IMG/VR virus record: IMGVR_UViG_3300003690_000271
Coordinates: 1 to 23,250 of that record
Source of the DNA: a virus
DNA: 23,250 nucleotides
Strand: one strand, 5' to 3'
Shown here: positions 20,859 through 23,250 of the stretch, in pieces
Position numbering within the stretch: the first letter of the stretch is position 1
Layout of the letters: every line of letters begins with the position of its first letter
Translations under genes and position numbers: made by a program
Notes under the pieces: generated by a model
What the model saw: only the letters and a program-made list of their open reading frames with translations
Database searches by the model: none
Told to the model about the DNA's origin: nothing

Positions 20859-23092
20859 TGGCAAAAGTTCAAGGCGGTACATTCAGGACTGTGGAGGCCA
20901 TAGGGCAGTCCCTTATTGACCAGATTCCTGGCCTTGAAGGGCGTGACCCTGAAGAGATTGGCGAGAAGGCTCTTCGCAATCCGAAGTATGCGAAGATCTT
21001 CACCCACTCTCCACAGGACTACTCTGAGATTGACATTTCTACTGCAGCAAGGAAGGCTATTCCCGACTTTGCCCAGACAGCAGGAGAGACTGTAGAAGGC
21101 TTGGGTCAATTCGCCCTGCATCCTATTGATACTGGCATAGAGATGGGCAAGTTGGCTGCTGCTGGTGGCCAGGAAATCACTGAACGCTTACCACCCATGA
21201 TGGTGGCTCAGAACCCCCTCCTGGGCTTGATTTCCAGGCTTGATCTCAGTGAAGACACCCGAGAGGGGGCCAGGGAGTTTGGGCGAGAGTTGAAACGCTC
21301 GGTCAGCCCGGAAGGTGTTCAGCATCGGCCTGCCTTGGCGGCGTCAAACCTTCTTATTCCGGTGCCAGGCGGTGCCGGCATCAAAGGAGCGTCCATGGCC
21401 GGTAAGACCGGCCAGTTCTTGCAGAAACTAAAGATGGTCCGCAATCTCATTGATCCATCCGAGTTGCCCATCACTGCGGCACGGGCTACAGGCAGAGTCA
21501 CCGGGGGCGTGCTGAAGACAGGCGGCAGGGCCTCGGCCCATATTGGCAAGAAAGCCTTTGAGTCTGCACGGGGCCTTGCCGAATCCATCCGTACGGCCGA
21601 CTCATCAGTCAGAGCAGACATCATGTCTGCGGTGCTGGGATTTACCACTGGCCGTGGTCCCCGGTTCATCCGAGAGATGATTCGCAAGGGGTCACCGGAA
21701 GATATAATCGAGCGCACTGTCTCAGTTACCGACGATCCCTCTTTCGCCAGGGGTAGGCCCATCAAGCAGACAGGCCCCGAAGTGCAGCGTGAGTTTCGCA
21801 CTATGGAGCAGGGTGATGCCGAGCGCATCATCGCCACCCGTGCGCTGGAGTCAGTAGACCGATTCAAAGAGGGCATGAATGCTGCTTTTGAGCAAGCCTT
21901 GAGCGAACTGCCTCTCGATGCTCCCATCGATATCCCGTTATCCTTGCGGCGTAAGGCTGGCCAGGCACTGCGCGACATGCAGGTCAAGGTCAAGGGCGCA
22001 GAAACTCGGGAAATTGTGCCTCGGGCAGGCATGACAGAGGTAGAGGAACTGAGTCGTATCGAAGCGGGCCAGCCCACTATTAGCCGTAGAGCAGTACCGA
22101 CAGGCGAGGGCCGACTGGTATTTCCCGACTTCGGTGATGATCCAGGCACCACCACCAAAATTTCTGCACAGGGTGGTGGTAGAGCTTTGATGCAGGATGC
22201 TTTTGGTCGTCTGATCAATGCGCCTGACGTTGTGACGATGGAAGACTTGATGAATTTTCGGCGTAGTATCGATGACGCCTTGTCTGTGACCACCAGCGAG
22301 GTGAGTGGCGAGGCGCGAGTTGCGCTTGGCCGACTGCGGAAGATTCTTGCAGACGAGTTGAATGAGGTGCCTGGCTACTTGGAGACAATGGGCGAATACG
22401 AAGAGGCGTCCACAGCTTTGTTCCGCATGGAGCAGGAGTTAGGCGTCGTTCCTGGCGCGTTGACCAGTGCCGGCGAGATTCGTGACCTGAAGACCTCAAC
22501 GCTGGTGCGGAATCTTATGCGGACCCTGTCGGAATCGGGACCAGAGACACCTTTCAGGGCGCTGGAGGAGTTGGAGAGAAAGGGGGGTGACCCCTCCCTG
22601 ACCCCAGCTCTTGTGGGCGCTGGCTCCAAGCCCCTGGCGGGTACTGGACTGGTGGTCAAGAGCGAGTTGTCACAGGCGGCGAGAATGGCGGCGGCTTGGC
22701 CGATGGGGGCTGTCAGCATAGCAAGCCTCTGGAAAATCCCAGCAGCGGTGATGTTCAGTCCCCGTGGCGTCAACGAGATCATGCTACGGGTTTTGGACCC
22801 TGACAACCTGGGTGGTACCATGGCCCGTAATTGGGATCGAGTGAAGGGTGTTAAGAAGGTGCGACCTGCTGCAGAAGGCATCCACCAGGCTTTCCAGAAA
22901 GCTAACGAGTCTTCCGGTGGGCAACTGGCGAAATTGGCTGCGAAGGAGTACTTGACGATAGGCCAACTATTGGAACGATTGGAGATCAATCTTGGTGTTG
23001 AGTTTGAAGAAGGAGACTTAGCACAGTCTCCCAGAGCCAGTACATTTATGAAAACCATCGGCGGTATTGGTAGGACTCCCGCAGCACGTTAA
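20858..23092 (+). CDS. Putative large internal virion/ejection protein, 744 aa
   Basis: Seen: GGAGG lies just upstream, and the ATG overlaps the previous stop (TAATG). The N-terminal 150 residues are helical with acidic/basic mixes. Residues 160-190 contain NLLIPVPGGAGIKG, a Gly-rich hydrophobic stretch common in ejected proteins. A long helical middle (about 270-600) includes FRTMEQGDAERIIATRALES and MEDLMNFRRSIDDALSVTTS. A hydrophobic patch near 635-665 (AAWPMGAVSIASLWKIPAAV) could enter a membrane. The C-terminus is basic/helical. GASMAGKT (177-184) matches a P-loop pattern by chance. No peptidoglycan hydrolase signature is visible. The size, helix content and place before the tail fibre fit the large ejection protein of podoviruses, but no family is recognised. 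Confidence 0.68.
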   Translation: MAKVQGGTFRTVEAIGQSLIDQIPGLEGRDPEEIGEKALRNPKYAKIFTHSPQDYSEIDISTAARKAIPDFAQTAGETVEGLGQFALHPIDTGIEMGKLAAAGGQEITERLPPMMVAQNPLLGLISRLDLSEDTREGAREFGRELKRSVSPEGVQHRPALAASNLLIPVPGGAGIKGASMAGKTGQFLQKLKMVRNLIDPSELPITAARATGRVTGGVLKTGGRASAHIGKKAFESARGLAESIRTADSSVRADIMSAVLGFTTGRGPRFIREMIRKGSPEDIIERTVSVTDDPSFARGRPIKQTGPEVQREFRTMEQGDAERIIATRALESVDRFKEGMNAAFEQALSELPLDAPIDIPLSLRRKAGQALRDMQVKVKGAETREIVPRAGMTEVEELSRIEAGQPTISRRAVPTGEGRLVFPDFGDDPGTTTKISAQGGGRALMQDAFGRLINAPDVVTMEDLMNFRRSIDDALSVTTSEVSGEARVALGRLRKILADELNEVPGYLETMGEYEEASTALFRMEQELGVVPGALTSAGEIRDLKTSTLVRNLMRTLSESGPETPFRALEELERKGGDPSLTPALVGAGSKPLAGTGLVVKSELSQAARMAAAWPMGAVSIASLWKIPAAVMFSPRGVNEIMLRVLDPDNLGGTMARNWDRVKGVKKVRPAAEGIHQAFQKANESSGGQLAKLAAKEYLTIGQLLERLEINLGVEFEEGDLAQSPRASTFMKTIGGIGRTPAAR

Positions 23093-23102
23093 GGTTTAAG
23101 CC

Positions 23103-23250
23103 ATGCCTAATATCAGTAGAACGAAGACCTGGAACGCCAACGAGACATTGACGGCAGCTGATTTGAATGCCGAGTTCAATGGGATACTCACAGGCGTCAA
23201 CGACAATACCCTCAACAACGACAACCTGAACCAGACCGACGACTATCTGT
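23103..23250 (+). CDS. Tail fibre/spike N-terminus, partial (runs off the window)
   Basis: Seen: ATG 23103 opens MPNISRTKTWNANETLTAAD and continues LNAEFNGILTGVNDNTLNND to the window end with no stop. Known: phage tail-fibre and appendage proteins often begin with this kind of segment: a short strand, then [TS]W or F-x-x-[GN]-[ED]-x-[LV]-x-A-x-[DE]-[LV]-N-A-x-F, followed by N-rich text. That part serves as the attachment end. Receptor-binding domains would lie beyond 23250. The upstream ribosome-binding site is weak (AAGG at 23091-23094). Confidence 0.8.
   Translation, partial: MPNISRTKTWNANETLTAADLNAEFNGILTGVNDNTLNNDNLNQTDDYL

Noticed and set aside
21386-21409. GASMAGKT in the 744-residue protein as a Walker A site
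   Set aside because: No Walker B or other ATPase motif follows, and the surrounding text is a Gly/Ala-rich stretch where the pattern can arise by chance.
21319-22293. A 324-codon minus-strand frame opposite the 744-residue gene
   Set aside because: Ser/Arg/Pro-rich shadow composition with no recognisable motif, lying wholly inside a well-supported plus-strand gene.
1-23250. CRISPR arrays, tRNA genes, insertion sequences, integrase or attachment sites
   Set aside because: No regularly spaced repeats, cloverleaf-like segments, transposase motifs or terminal inverted repeats were found on reading. A dedicated tRNA scan was not possible.

Overview
The window is the packaging and virion-structure region of a tailed bacteriophage (Caudoviricetes), most likely a metagenomic or environmental genome. 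The order is small terminase, large terminase, portal, scaffold, major capsid, decoration protein, an adaptor of the P22 gp4/T7 gp11 type, a nozzle-like protein, four large internal-virion-type proteins, then a tail-fibre N-terminus. There is no tape-measure, sheath or tube gene, which points to a short-tailed (podovirus-like) particle. No rRNA, tRNA, integrase, transposase or CRISPR array was seen. The host cannot be named from this sequence.

Layout. At the left edge a 38-residue Lys-rich protein is encoded on the minus strand (4-120). It diverges from a small plus-strand pair, a 50-residue ORF overlapping a ribbon-helix-helix protein (286-610). Next come two unrecognised proteins of 259 and 770 residues (773-3897). 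They share a 28-residue peptide, and the larger also carries four near-identical copies of a short acidic motif. The packaging block (3979-6272) is TerS, a small basic protein and TerL, followed by portal, a GT-A type glycosyltransferase and a zinc-ribbon protein (6269-9337). Scaffold, capsid and decoration genes (9350-12083) are separated or followed by hairpins, including a strong intrinsic terminator at 12095-12135. Small proteins, adaptor and nozzle occupy 12165-15551. Four large proteins without recognisable enzymatic domains occupy 15554-23092 and are probably ejected or core proteins. A tail-fibre gene starts at 23103 and runs off the window.

From 286 to the right end everything is on the plus strand, with many 1-14 base overlaps that suggest translational coupling; several genes appear to start at TTG. 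The most unusual points are: (1) the decoration-protein gene needs a +1 frameshift at ACC TGA T to be read in full; (2) TerL lacks about 40 residues between Walker A and Walker B, with a perfect hairpin at the junction; (3) short peptide motifs are shared among several otherwise unrelated structural proteins; (4) a 24-residue tandem repeat lies in the 1063-residue protein; (5) there is a frame conflict at an A5 run near 12200. Items 1, 2 and 5 could also be assembly or base-calling errors and need read-level checks.
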